Assembly (NCBI GenBank): GCA_037367405.1
Contig: JAZKJV010010135.1
Coordinates: 1-64,000, forward strand
Direction of reading: 5' to 3'
Origin: Ottelia alismoides
Lineage: Eukaryota > Streptophyta > Magnoliopsida > Alismatales > Hydrocharitaceae
Length of the DNA stretch: 64,000 nt
Part shown: positions 45,837 to 57,195 of the stretch, in pieces
Position numbering within the stretch: the first letter of the stretch is position 1
How the letters are laid out: the number at the start of each line of letters is the position of its first letter
The notes under the pieces: model-generated
Seen by the model: the letters and a program-made list of their open reading frames with translations, nothing else
The model's database searches: none
Told to the model about the DNA's origin: nothing
Program-made: the position numbers and the translations under genes

Positions 45837-46280
45837 CTATACTTAGGATATTACTCATCCTAAGTATAGGGGGGTGAAGACACCGGGTTGTTCTTCGTTC
45901 TGATCCATCACTCCTGTCGTTGCCTATACTTAAGGTCCTTCACCTTAAGTATAGGGGGAGTGATGTCCTCCTTCTTGTATATATTCGTCACTTTCTTCGT
46001 GTCTTTCTACCCCTATTTTGCTGCCTATACTTAGGGATATTTCACCCTAAGTATAGGGGGGGTAGACCCTGTACATTCTCCACTCGGTTTTCCCTTCGTG
46101 TAAAGCCTGCTATATTTAGGATTACTTGATCCTAAGTATAGGGGGAAGACCCGAGTCCCTCTTCACTTGATAATTCATTCTCCTTTTGTATAGCTTTTCT
46201 TTTCACTTCCCTACACATAGCACGAGTTATGTCTTCTTCATCGCTCTTGACTCTGAGGACATCGTTCGAGCTAAGTATAG
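45837..46280 (+). repeat. Five-member stem-loop array of element F
   Basis: Pairs 45837-45849/45857-45869, 45923-45935/45942-45954, 46025-46036/46045-46056, 46110-46122/46129-46141, and an imperfect fifth ending at 46280. Arms co-vary: the second has CTATACTTAAGGT with ACCTTAAGTATAG, the third CTATACTTAGGG with CCCTAAGTATAG, and the fourth has a T-G wobble. All five 3' arms continue into GGGG or more, giving AAGTATAGGGGG, the core of the polypurine tract. Compensatory change against element A's arms argues for a selected RNA or DNA fold. Confidence 0.9.
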
Positions 46281-47870
46281 GGGGGTGTGTATATATTTCA
46301 TATATACTTTAGCCATAACTCGTACTTTGTGTGAGTGTGTTAATAAATAAAAATGGCTAAAAACCACAAAAATTAAAAAAAATTTTCATGTACATAATCT
46401 TCTTTTATTTGCACATACATAGCTAGTGTACAAATTATTTTTGTAAAAATGATTTCAAAAAATCTTTTGTGTAAAGCTTGTGTAAATATTTTCTGTATCA
46501 AAATTATGTATATAGTACAAAATTTTTCCAAAATGTTTTGAAAATCAAAAGTTTGCAAAAATCTTGTGTAAATGTGTGTAAATACCTTTTTGCAAAACTT
46601 GCACTTCATGCATCATCATTCATGATTTCAAAACATTTTTCAAAAATTTTGCATGATTGTAAAATGTGTGTAAATATGCATCTTTTTGTACATATGTATA
46701 TAGTTTTTCTGGATGATAGTTGACATTTAAACTAGCCTGGAATCAAATTGAGAAATGGAGCTTGATTAAGATCTTAATCCACCTAATTTCTAAGAGGAAC
46801 CTTATAGGGCTTAGGTTTAAGGCTTTTCAGGTCCATGGTGACTTAATTCTTTGAGTCCACTAGGCTATGATCACATGTCATCTCAATGGGCCTAAGTAGA
46901 GCACTTAACAACAACACATGACTCATATAGATTATGGCTTTACTTGGACAACCGCACTATGCACCGAGCTCTCTACGGATGAGATGGTGAGGAGGCAGTC
47001 TTCCTTGACTTGGGGTAGCATATGAGGGTAGTACTTCTAGGCGGAACCTCTCTTCTTCATTTAGTGAAGGAAGTGCGTCTCAACTTGGTCTGGTTGCCAT
47101 GAAGTCTAACGACGGGAGTTGTGGGTTGCAATAAAGCTTCAAAAGAGGGATAGTCTACTGGCTCAAGAGGAAAAACTCCTTGTATATATGCTGCACATGT
47201 ACATGTTGTATAGATGCACTCGAAAAAAAAAAAAAGAAAAGAACTCCAAAAAAATGGTGGGTCTGAGAGAAAATGATAATCCCACCGGAGTATGTATATA
47301 AGTGCAATAAGCAAAGCTTGGTTTCATGATCCACCTGTTGTAGCTTGCAGCAGGGAGACTTGGCTACACTGGTCAAGCTCCCAAGGGTACTTGGCTACAC
47401 TGGCCTTGACCCATTCTCTTCTTCCCCCTCTTCTTGAGCCGGTTGTACTTGAACTTAGAAGGGAATACCCCGCTCCTCGAGGAAAGAGTGGCCAGATTGA
47501 GGTCATAGAGTTACCTTGTTGGGGAGGGTTGTCAAGTTGCCATTTCTGAGGTGGAGAGCTTAGACCTCACTTTCACAGGACAGGGAAACGATTCATGATC
47601 TTCAGGGTTTGTGATTGATGACTTGTTCTGACCTGGAGCATTGAGGAGTCTTGGTTATAGAGTAGTGGAACTTAGAGGCTGTTAGGTTTTAAGCTTAAGT
47701 CTGAATAAGGTTCCGACACATCAATAATCCAAAGATCTAATTGAGCTCCATACCTCAATTTAATGAAGGCAAGTTTAATAATCAACCTTGATCCATGTAC
47801 ATTCTCTTTTTCTTTTTCTTTCTTTCTTTTTCACTTCTTTTTCAAATAAGTGTTTGCTAAGGGACTAGCA
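46281..47870 (+). other. Conserved non-coding 3' region of element F
   Basis: 46330-46720 is AT-rich with TTTGTAAA and TTTCAAAA words. 46730-47870 aligns with 10250-11360 of element A in many short blocks. GAAGGGAATACCCCGCTCCTC at about 47458 is nearly identical in A at about 10946. CTTGGCTACACTGG occurs twice in F (about 47359 and 47390). A run of A near 47224 has a counterpart at 10740. There is no shared reading frame. Confidence 0.65.
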
Positions 47871-47888
47871 AAGTATAGTATAGGGGGG
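47871..47888 (+). promoter_or_regulatory. Polypurine tract of element F
   Basis: AGTATAGTATAGGGGGG abuts TG of the 3' LTR. It looks like the A-type tract with a duplicated AGTAT unit. Confidence 0.85.
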
Positions 47889-50800
47889 TGATGAATACCC
47901 ATTCATCACTCTTTATTCTTATATTTTAGCTACAAAAACCTATGCAAATGCATGTAGATATGTGTAAATAGGATTAGTTAGCAAAAGCATGCATGTTTGT
48001 AAATACTTATAATTAGCATGTTTTTGTGCAAAAATAAAAGAATAAAGATGAAAAAGAAAAAGAGGGAAATATTTAGAATAAATATTGAGCAACCTAACCC
48101 AAGGGAGGGCTCAGCATGGGCCTGACCGCATAAAAGCCAAGTAGAGGGAGATAGGGGCTCATGTGTACATATCTATGTAAATAAATAAATAATATTTTCC
48201 TCACCCAAAAATATGTTGTAAATATTTTGTAAATATTTGTATATAGTTAAAAGCTATTAAAAACAAAATAAAAATCTAAAAATTAAAAAGACCAAAAAGA
48301 ATCCTTCATCTTGTACATGAGTCCATCATCCTTATTTATTTCACCCTGTAAATAAATTTATTTATTTTCAAACCTTTTTGTAAATATCCCTTTTTATGTT
48401 TTGTAAATAAAATAAATACAAAGAAACAAAACAAAAATCAAATAAAAATTACAAAATTAAAATCACAAAAATATCTTGTATATATACCATGTACATAAAT
48501 GTATATAACTAATTATTTAACCTATGTATATAAATAATAGAAATAAAATAAAAATAGCCTTTTATTCCTCATTTTATCCTATAAATAAATAAAATATAAA
48601 ATAGGAATAAAAATGTATAAAAATAACTAATTAAAAATCAAAAATCAAAAATCAATATAGTGTATATATACCTATGTATAGCTACTATGTATATACCTTA
48701 TTTTTATTTCTAAAAATTAATTAAAAATCACAAAAAAATAGAAAAAAATAAAATAAAAATATTTCATGTTTTAAGTTTTTGAAAAAATCGGCCATTTAAA
48801 GGCCCAAAAAAATCAAATAAAGATGCAATAATTGGCGACTCCTGATTGGTCCACGGGGGTTTGTTGACCCCGGTCAACTCCCCCCGCGGACCTTCCCCTT
48901 TCGCGGATCGGGCTGCCGACCCGATTTCTCGATTTTTCTCCCGCTCGATCCGACCGCCATGACCGCTAACCCCGGGCTCCGATTGCTCGCCGAACATCCA
49001 GGACCCTCGCCCGGGGTGGGTTTGCCAGATCCGAAGCCCGAGCACCTCGCCCGATCATCATCTTCTCGGGTCTTCCACACTATTTAGTGTCGTCACCGGC
49101 GACCTATTCACGCCATCTTTGATCTTCCCCTCGGCGCCTGTGAGCTCCTCCAGACCACCCGAGTGACAGGCGAGTGATTTGGAGTGGAAGCGAGGCCTGG
49201 GCAGCCGGAAATCACTGATCCGGTGGTTGACTCCGTCGTGCGCCGCCGCGTGCGCGCCTGAGCCTCGGGGAGCTCGACGACCCCTTGAGGCAACGACCGG
49301 GAGCCTCCTTGGCTCCAGCCCAGTCGACATCAGCCATCAGGTAGCTTCCTTAGCCATTAGAGTAGCGTAGCTCTAGGTTTTTAGATTCGCCGTAGCGTAG
49401 CTCCGCCACCTCCACCAGCCGTCTCCGTCCACTCCCTTGATCATCCGACACCGCCATCACCTCCGCCAGCCTTCTCTCCACCTGCTCCGCCCCTTCACAC
49501 CCCTTGTCTCGCCCAGGAGCAAGGTCTCGGCTCTCACCCCTCCGCCGCTCGCCGGAGAGCCTTCGCAGCGCACCACCAGCCACCTTCCGCCCGCTCTGAC
49601 GGGTCGAGGCAGTTTGCCCTCGACCCCTTTTTCTTGTTGTGCAGGTCTTCAGGTCCATCGACCTCATCTGGAGGTCGGAGCTTCAGAGCACAGTAGCTCC
49701 CGCTCTTCGACGCCGCCGGAGCTCTCCTGAGCTCCTCGCCTCCATCGGAGCAGTGCATCAGGTGCGGACCGTCATGGCGAATCTTCCTAGCATCTCCTGA
49801 GCACCGGACGAGGACTCCAGCACACGTAGAGGGCCGGCGAACTTCGCCGGCCGCCAGTTCCTCCAGGTCCTTCGTCCACCGTCAGATCGGCCTCGACGCT
49901 CCAGTTCAGATCTCGACCGTTCATCTACGGAGCCGTACGGACCATCAGATCTTCAGAGGCTCGATCTCCACCGTTGAGCGACGAGGTTAAGCCACAACGC
50001 CCCTCAGCCGTCCGATCTAGCACGTGGATGCACCTCGTCCATCAGATCCGAGCCCGGCTTTCTACGAGGACCCACATCGCATCTCCTTCGTCCGATCATC
50101 CACGTGGACACCTACCAGCCGTCGGATCAATTCGAGGGGAGGCCTTCGTGTGCGGCGCACCATCCCATCCGTCCAACCTGCCACGCGTCGCACATCCAGC
50201 CCCTCGACATTAATAAAAGGGGTAATTTCTCTTTAGGCCCCTTTACTTTATGCATTTAGTTTTTAATCCTGTAAATAAGTAGTTTAGTTCTTTTATTTCT
50301 GTAAAATTTGCACTGTGGACCTTCTAGTTTATGAAAATTGCATTTATGCCCCTGCCTGTTGTGGACACGTGCATCGACACGTGATATTTTGGTGTATTTG
50401 CAGTAGTTGCCCTGCCTTTTTGCCCTGTTACGTTTTATATTTTTATTAATAGGATTTGCAATCAGGTCCCTCCAGGCCTGAGTCACGCGCATCGTGCGTG
50501 GTCTGGAGGGTAATTTGCACTCTTAGTCCTATACTTTCCAGGGTTGTTGTCCCAGGGGTCCAGAACTTTGCTTTAATTGCAGAAAGGTCCCTGTGCACTG
50601 TTGGTTTTCTTTATTTTTGAATAAAATATCAAATCACCTCCAAATCCAATGAGATTTTGAAACATGGCTCCTGCCATGGTGTAGGAATTTCAGTGATTTT
50701 TGAGGACATTTCTGATTTCGTTTAGTATTTTTAAAAATTCAAAAACCTACTTTTTAGTTACTGTCTAGGTTTGAAAATACAAAAAAATATAAAATCACCT

Positions 50801-51556
50801 CCAAAAATTCTAAAAAAATTAGATACTGTTGCTTGCTGTTTGATTTTCTAGCCAAGTTTGGCTATTTTTCATCACTTAAAAACCTTAAAAATTGCAAAAC
50901 CCTCAAAAACTCATAAAAATCATAATAATTAATTTAAAAATCCAAAAACAATAATTAAGGTGCCTAAATTTTCCTTATTCTCTCTAGATTATAGGAAAAT
51001 TACCTCCAGGGCTTTTTGAGATCCTTAAATATTTTATTTTTGGGTCTTAAGCCTTGCTGGACAGTACCTTTCATTTTTCGCATTGTTTGATTTTTAGAAA
51101 ATAATTTACCCGTTAGAAAATTATCAAAAATTAACCAAAAACACTTAAAAACTTAAAAAACACAAAAACAATTTTTCCTTAATTTTTGCATTATTTTTGG
51201 TGTGTTTAATAAATTGTTGAAGTTGCCTAGATTTACTTTCTTTTATTTTCTTTATAATTTGAAAATAAAAAAAATATAAAAATTCATAAAAACCTCTAAA
51301 AAACATTTTCTTTTATTTTTATTTCATTTTCACTACTTCGTAGGCCTACGGCCAATCCGTGCTCCTTGTGTTCGACCCTGGGAGCTATACCAGGTTAATA
51401 TCATAGCTAGGACCGCTTGTTTTGCCTTGTTTGATTTTCGATTCGTTTCGCGGTTCGATTCTTTTTCTTGATTGACACATCTTCTGAGATCCGGGTCGCA
51501 ACGACCCTTGTTTCATTACCTTCACCCGGGTCTTAGGGAAATTTTCGTGTTTATCA
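47889..51556 (+). mobile_element. 3' LTR of element F
   Basis: 3668 bp, nearly identical to the 5' LTR. Differences noted include CCG to CTG-type transitions in the GC core, a 4-base deletion near 50830 and single-base indels in A-runs. It is followed by the TTAAC target duplication. Confidence 0.93.
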
Positions 51557-51699
51557 TTAACCTTATTGAAAACTTCTATTCTTGTCCAAATCGTGATAAA
51601 TATCAATAGGACAACTTTATCCTTAGACAAAAGTCCCATAGTTATGCCTCTTTTATATAACTCTTCGAGTTCTAATCCAGCAACGTCTTCAACAAAAGC

Positions 51700-52295
51700 A
51701 ATTAACCTTGAGGGATCGTGTGGTAGCAAGGGTGCCCCGGGTCGGACCGGGTCACACCCTTGCAACCCGCGGTTGGTTGGAGGGGCGAACGGGTTGGGAG
51801 GGCAATGCATGGGTTCAAGGGCCGAACGTTTGGGATGCTGCAGTCACATGTCCTCGGTCAACACGACATAGGTCGTGTCCCATCGCTCCGCGTCGTCGCG
51901 CGCGCCAACAGGGATGGGAGAGGCTCCCGATGCCTTCGTCCCCAAGCTCATGTCTTCTTCCTCCCACAGTGCGCGGTCGAGGTATGCCCCGACATCCTCT
52001 ACCCAACCCTACTTGACAACACGCGATGGGTCCTGCCTTCCTTCAACGCGCAAGACGGGAACCATGTCCAACATCCACAAGGCCGACTCCTGCGAGTCCA
52101 AAGCCCCAACCGTCTCCCCTAGACGTTTGAAAGGAGGTAGGAGGAGGAAGGACGAGGAGGACCTCCTCGCCTATAAGTACTGCGCCACCTTCTTGGTTGT
52201 GCTCCTCGAAATCAAGCGCGTCGGCTACAAGCTCGGAGAGGAGGACACCATCTCCTTCGCCAGGATCATCGCCCAAGCCGCTCGAAGGTATTTCC
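51700..52295 (+). other. GC-rich gene fragment, unrecognised
   Basis: Composition shifts abruptly from AT-rich to about 60 percent GC and codon-like structure appears. One frame reads RRRKDEEDLLAYKYCATFLV then VLLEIKRVGYKLGEEDTISF then ARIIAQAARR, followed at once by AG|GTATTTCCCC, a plausible donor. An earlier stretch in another frame, CAVEVCPDILYPTLLDNTRW, precedes it, so a frameshift or another intron is possible. I do not recognise the family. It may be the first exon or exons of a host gene or a captured fragment; no downstream exon was found before 53.7 kb. Confidence 0.35.
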
Positions 52296-54100
52296 CCGTC
52301 CTCCTCTGCTTATTTGATCAGAGATGATTTCATCTGTGCGTGGTCTCGATGTTTGCCTGTGGATGATGTGTTCTCGTGCATACTGGATGACATCTTGTGG
52401 TGTCGTTTCTGTTTTGAGGGTCATGTGGGACATGGGTTCGAGGATCTGGGCTTACTGTCGATTTGCGATCTCGTATGAACTTGTGGGGTGTTGGTTTTGC
52501 CTTCTGGGAATGGGTATAGACATAGCTGTGAGTTTGTACCATGGCGTTGGTATGATTGGTGTTATTTAACGGAAGTATAATTGCGCAGAGGTTTTTAGAA
52601 AGGAGGTTTAATCCAAAACCTGATTTTACAAAATCATGTGTACTGTAGATTGTTCACCACTACTCAAGATTTTGATCGTTCAGTGGGAAATTACATACCC
52701 ACAGAATGAGAATTAAGTTACACAAGTGCAGGGTTATGAACACAATGTTCTGGGTATGTATTTTACTTTTCGTGCATTTCTTGTGATTTTGATAAAATTT
52801 AGTTTCATATGAATATCTTAAAACGAACAGAACCTGGATAGAACCCACACTGTAGATATTCCTATATCCTTTTCAGATGAAGGATAAAGAATAAGGAGAT
52901 ATAGTGGTAAATCACATACGCACAGAATAAGAAGCAAACATGGGAGAGTGAGGGGAAGCTTCAAATAGACAGAAGCTTTTGTTGCCCATCAACTTATTAC
53001 ATGAAGATCAACATTCTAGCCCTTCTACATCTACTTCAAGCATGGACCTCCTAACCCTTTGCAACAGCTACTTCAAGGATCTCCTCCTAACCAAGAAAAT
53101 ATAACAAAAGAAGTGTATTAACATGTTTTATTGGTAATAATCTACAACGTTTCCAGCTCCACCATGAAATAGTGTTAGTGCAGATAGTTAGATGAGTGTG
53201 TAGAACACCATGCTGTCCAACAACACTACTCTGTTATGTTACTGAGACTACATAAAAAGCATCGCAGATCTTGTATCTCTTGAAAAGTTTGTAATGAAAA
53301 AGAAGCATACATGAAAAGTTCGTAATGAAAAAGAAGCATACATGATGAGTGTTTGTATCTCTTGCAGATAGTTAGAGGATCACTTCTTTAGTAGAGGCAT
53401 ACGGTGATTCAGACTAAGAACTATGCAATTAGTATTTGTTCTTGATTGTTGTTTGACACAATGTTTCAGATAAAATGTTTCGGATGATACGATTATTATA
53501 CACAACAATGTGCAGCTCAATGTGATTACACCTACACCTATACCTATTATACACAAAAATGTCTCGGATGATACGGTTATTCTGTTTCCTTCCATTGTTT
53601 CCGGGTTGGCAAAGGAGAATTCTTCGTGTACTTGCTGTCATCAACCCCAGATACTGTTTACCCAATTTGATCAGGTGATTTTTTTCACCTTGTCTTTGGA
53701 CCACTTGTCTGATTCTCTCAGCTTAAAACCCCAAACAGCAAAGTAATTGGTTAGTAAAATTTCTTTGAGGTCGACCATGGCTCAGGTTCTTTCTTTGCAG
53801 CCATGTTAAAAAAATCGCATTCCATTAGCTCAACAAGTGCCTCAACAGACTGTAGGTCATGAATAATATCGGTACAAGGAGCTTTCCCAGTTGATGAATT
53901 AGTTCAATGGGACCAACGATATCTCCTATCACGATAAATTCCAGTAGCAGTTCAAATGTACATGAATTTTGCATTTTTGGTTGCATTAAAAATGGACTGA
54001 TCTTCATGGTTGCAATTTTCCCTTCAAATACCCAACAATTGTGGTCAAATGGTTGCGTATATTATCTTTATTACTAACTTGTGACTTGAAATTAAGCACG
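52296..54100. other. Anonymous AT-rich sequence upstream of the Harbinger unit
   Basis: No gene. It holds a 31-base tandem duplication at 53281-53311/53312-53342 (TGAAAAGTT-GTAATGAAAA and following, one difference) and a diverged repeat of ATGT-TCGGATGATACG at about 53477 and 53561. The left end of the Harbinger element should lie here or further left, but I could not identify its inverted repeat. Confidence 0.4.
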
Positions 54101-55092
54101 ATGCCACCCAAGAGTACCAGTGCCCAGTGCGCAGAAGCAGCGACTTCGGATACTGCGCATTGGAATCCGGGTTTGGACAGGATTTTTGTAGATACCCTAC
54201 TAGAATACGAGTCGTCATGGGCGGGTAGCACGTTCACGGTGCCCGGATGGCGGATGATCATTGACCGTTTCAACGACATTAGCTGTGTCAATTACACGAA
54301 GGCTCAACTACTTTGCAGATGGAAAAATTTGAAGCGGGACTATGCAGCGTACACTTATCTACGCAACAAATCGGGATGGGGGTGGGATGTTGTTTACAAC
54401 AGACCTATTCCTCCATCGGACTCAGCGTGGTTTGAGGTACTTCATGCGACAATCCTATGCATTAATTTCATTATTTACAACTCCTTTAATTCATTATTTT
54501 AATATAGCTTGCAGATAGATACCGGAAATATCGCAACAAGCCGTTCCTGCACTTCGGTGACATACAGAGGTTTCTCTGTAAAGACGTGGCCACCGGTGTG
54601 CATGCAACCGCCTCTCGTCCGGGATTTCACCAACCTACCGCGGGAGCTTCCTCGTCACGCCCTCCGTCAAGCCTCCGAGAGCTCAATTTTGACGAGGAAC
54701 TAGACGAGTGTATGCCAGAACCAGAGGACGACGCTTACGAGAGCGAGGAAATGACCCCTACCCCTGTGTCAAGGAAGAGAACTTCACGAGTAGGTGGAAG
54801 CAACACGAAGAAGTCAAGGAGTGGGGGCACCAGGGCCCAAGTAGGCCAGGAGGTACTTCAGGAATTTTTAATGAAATTGTCGAAGGATATTAATGATAGC
54901 AGGACTGGACCCGATGGCATTGCATATGCGGCCTGCACTGAAATACGTGCCCTTCGACCCGACCTGTCAGTGCTACAGCTTAGAAAGATTGCAGATAGCT
55001 TGGCTACCCAAAACGGCAGGAACTGGTACATCCTTGTTCGAGGCGACGCGCCGAGGCTGAATGAATGGATAGAAATGACCATATCCTCTTGA
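54101..55092 (+). CDS. PIF/Harbinger ORF1: Myb/SANT-like DNA-binding protein
   Basis: Exons 54101-54436 and 54508-55092 (donor TTTGAG|GTACTT, acceptor AATATAG|CTTGCA, phase 0) give 306 residues. Residues about 20-125 form the Myb/SANT-like domain of plant Harbinger ORF1 proteins: HWNPGLDRIFVDTLLEYE, GWRMIIDRFND, YTKAQLLCRWKNLKRDYAAY, then across the intron SAWFE-LADRYRKYRNKPFLH. A basic nuclear-localisation-like stretch PVSRKRTSRVGGSNTKKSR follows, then a C-terminal helical domain ending RLNEWIEMTISS. In Pong/PIF elements this partner binds the transposase and is needed for its nuclear entry and excision. No stop or frameshift is seen. The transposase follows 600 bases downstream on the same strand. 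Confidence 0.88.
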
Positions 55093-55693
55093 GAACCGAA
55101 CACCCTTGGCTACAAACATTTTATGTCGACGTAATTTGTAATAATTGGAACATCCCGCTACCTTGACAGGTTTGAGTAATTGCTAGGGCAATGACTGCAG
55201 TTTACATTTTAATCAAAACGTTTGCATTTTATGTCGACGTAGCAGTTGTAGTGGGCATTGCCCATACGGCATGAAAATATTCATGATTTATCTTATAATA
55301 CTCCTTGCAGGGCTGCTAACGCAATTAGCACTCTACAGCTGCAGGTGGATGCGGCCTTAAATATTTGAACTTGTTCTCGAAATTCTTACCCATTCTTCTT
55401 GCAGGGACGAAGTGGGATGCGCCCCTTATTTTGCATGGGGATGCGCCCATGATTTTAAGCAATTATGCTCAATTGTAATGCTTGCAGGGACGAAGCAATT
55501 GCATGGGAGAAGCAGTTATGCACATGTGTACTGTTGATTGTAATGGATGGCCATTACACGCTTGCATTTCCATTTAATTTAGTAATATTGACTGTCTTTC
55601 CACTGCAAATAAGTTTTCGTAGTAACGTCACCTGTATTCGAGCTAGAAAGTCGCACTCCCAGTTTTATACAATTTCCTATATCATTTCCAGGG
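55093..55693 (+). other. Spacer between Harbinger ORF1 and transposase
   Basis: 600 bases with three CTTGCAGGG-type words (about 55305, 55402 and 55486) and repeated TTTTATGTCGACGTA (about 55120 and 55228). No ORF of note. The repeats suggest local duplication. Confidence 0.45.
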
Positions 55694-56983
55694 ATGTCAC
55701 TCCGTAGGTACAACCCATTCTCAGAAGTGGGGGATGTGATCTTGCTTGCTTGTGCCGGTGTAGTGGGAGCTTTGGCAGTAGAGGAGTGGGTCGAAGAAGG
55801 TCGACGCATCCCCCGACCGCTACATACGAGGCCTCTATCCGGCAGTGAATGGGTCAAAGAAATGCTCGAAGGACACGATGATCGTGCCTTCCAAAATTTT
55901 AGAATGAAACCCACGGTGCTACGGAGATTCATACGGGTATTAACCGAACATGGCTTGCAACCCACAAGGAACATGGACGTCGACGAGCAGGTATGAATAT
56001 TCCTATATGCATTCACAAATGCTCATTCGAATCGTGTCATTCAGGAAGCATTCCAGCATAGTGCCGAAACTATCTCGCGACACATTAGAAATGTTCTCGC
56101 GAAGATACTCACGCTGGAACCAGAATATATCCGACTTGCACCGCCCGTCACACCGGACATAATCACGACCAATCCACGCTATTACCCATACTTCAAAGTA
56201 ATGTTTTCGAAATTGTGTTCATTTCCATAGCTTATTCCCCAACTACTGCGTTGCTAGGCCACTAACAGGGTTGCGTTCGCAATACATTCCCATTCACATG
56301 GAGTGATAGGAGCTATTGACGGAACTTACATCCCCGCTCAGGTGGATCCAGAGGTTCAAGGAGCTTACAGGTGTAGGAAGTTGTTCACGGCCCAGAATGT
56401 TATGGCCGCAGTGGACTTCAACCTTTGCTTCACGTACGTGGTTACGGGATGGGAGGGTTCACGCGCAGACATGACTGTCTTGCGCCATGCAGTGGAGAGT
56501 AGGTCGTTCATTGTCCCGGAGGGTTGCAAGTATCTGGTAGATTGCGGATATGCAAATACAGATACATTCTTAGCACCGTATCGAGGGTCGCTCTATCATC
56601 TCCCTGCCTGGAGGGCTCGTGGCAGTCACTACGAAAATCATAAGGACTTATTCAACCATCGCCATGCATGCCTGCGAAATGTGGTGGAACGCACGTTCGG
56701 TGTGTGGAAGAAAAGATTTCGTTGCCTTAGGGATATGCCTGCGTACCCTATCAACATCCAACGGGACGTCGTGAGGGCGACCTGTATAATCCACAACTTC
56801 ATCCGACTCAACGGTGGAGATTCTATAGATGAAGACAACGACGAGGAGATACTCCCAGAGGAGCCGGACGAGGAGCAGCATAGGGTCGTGGGCATACTGC
56901 GTGACGACATACGGCGAGGACAGGTGTTGAGGGACAGGATTGCTACTGCAATGTGGAATAACAGACGCAGAAGCCAATCTTAG
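55694..56983 (+). pseudogene. PIF/Harbinger DDE transposase, one internal stop
   Basis: The N-terminal part 55694-55990 contains FQNFRMKPTVLRRFIRVLTE. The same frame continues past a TGA (55994-55996) with IFLYAFTNAHSNRVIQEAFQ and HSAETISRHIRNVLAKIL, which are conserved family sequence, so the TGA is a premature stop rather than an intron, even though GTATGA...TTCAG mimics one. A real intron probably starts at 56198 after YYPYFK. The catalytic exon from about 56270 shows GAIDGTYIP (first Asp), VDCGYANTD (second Asp) and NVVERTFGVWKKRF (Glu), the full DDE_Tnp_4 triad, then IIHNFIRLNGGD and an acidic C-terminus. The enzyme cuts and pastes with 3 bp TAA/TTA targets. The acceptor before IGAIDG is not clear. 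Confidence 0.85.
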
Positions 56984-57195
56984 AGCCAGCAGATATTGTG
57001 CCATCATAACCATATAAATAAGTAATGCTTAATTATTTATGCCCGCTGTGTGTACTTTAACACAATCTAAATTGTATCAGTAACATGTCTTATGGCTTTC
57101 TGATGTTGTCTGATTATGGGAAGATATAATCGGTGCCATTATTATTTATGACTTTCTGATGTTCAATTTCATTTGTAGTATACCGCACGCCTCAG

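Larger units (their letters stand above)
38362..51556 (+). mobile_element. Element F: complete young non-autonomous LTR retrotransposon with gag only
   Basis: 5' LTR 38362-42034, primer site 42038-42055, leader, one gag-type ORF 43593-45686, stem-loop array, 3' non-coding region, polypurine tract, 3' LTR 47889-51556. Target duplication TTAAC at 38357-38361 and 51557-51561. Comparing the LTRs line by line I count about 12 substitutions, mostly transitions, and four small indels that exactly explain the 5-base length difference (3673 versus 3668). That is about 0.3 percent divergence, a very recent insertion. No protease, RT, RNase H or integrase motif is present in any frame. This fits the published class of terminal-repeat retrotransposons with a GAG domain (TR-GAG). 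Confidence 0.93.

Noticed and set aside
55991..56044. 54-base intron in the Harbinger transposase
   Set aside because: Its translation continues the family consensus and its length is a multiple of three; a premature stop explains it better, although splicing cannot be excluded.
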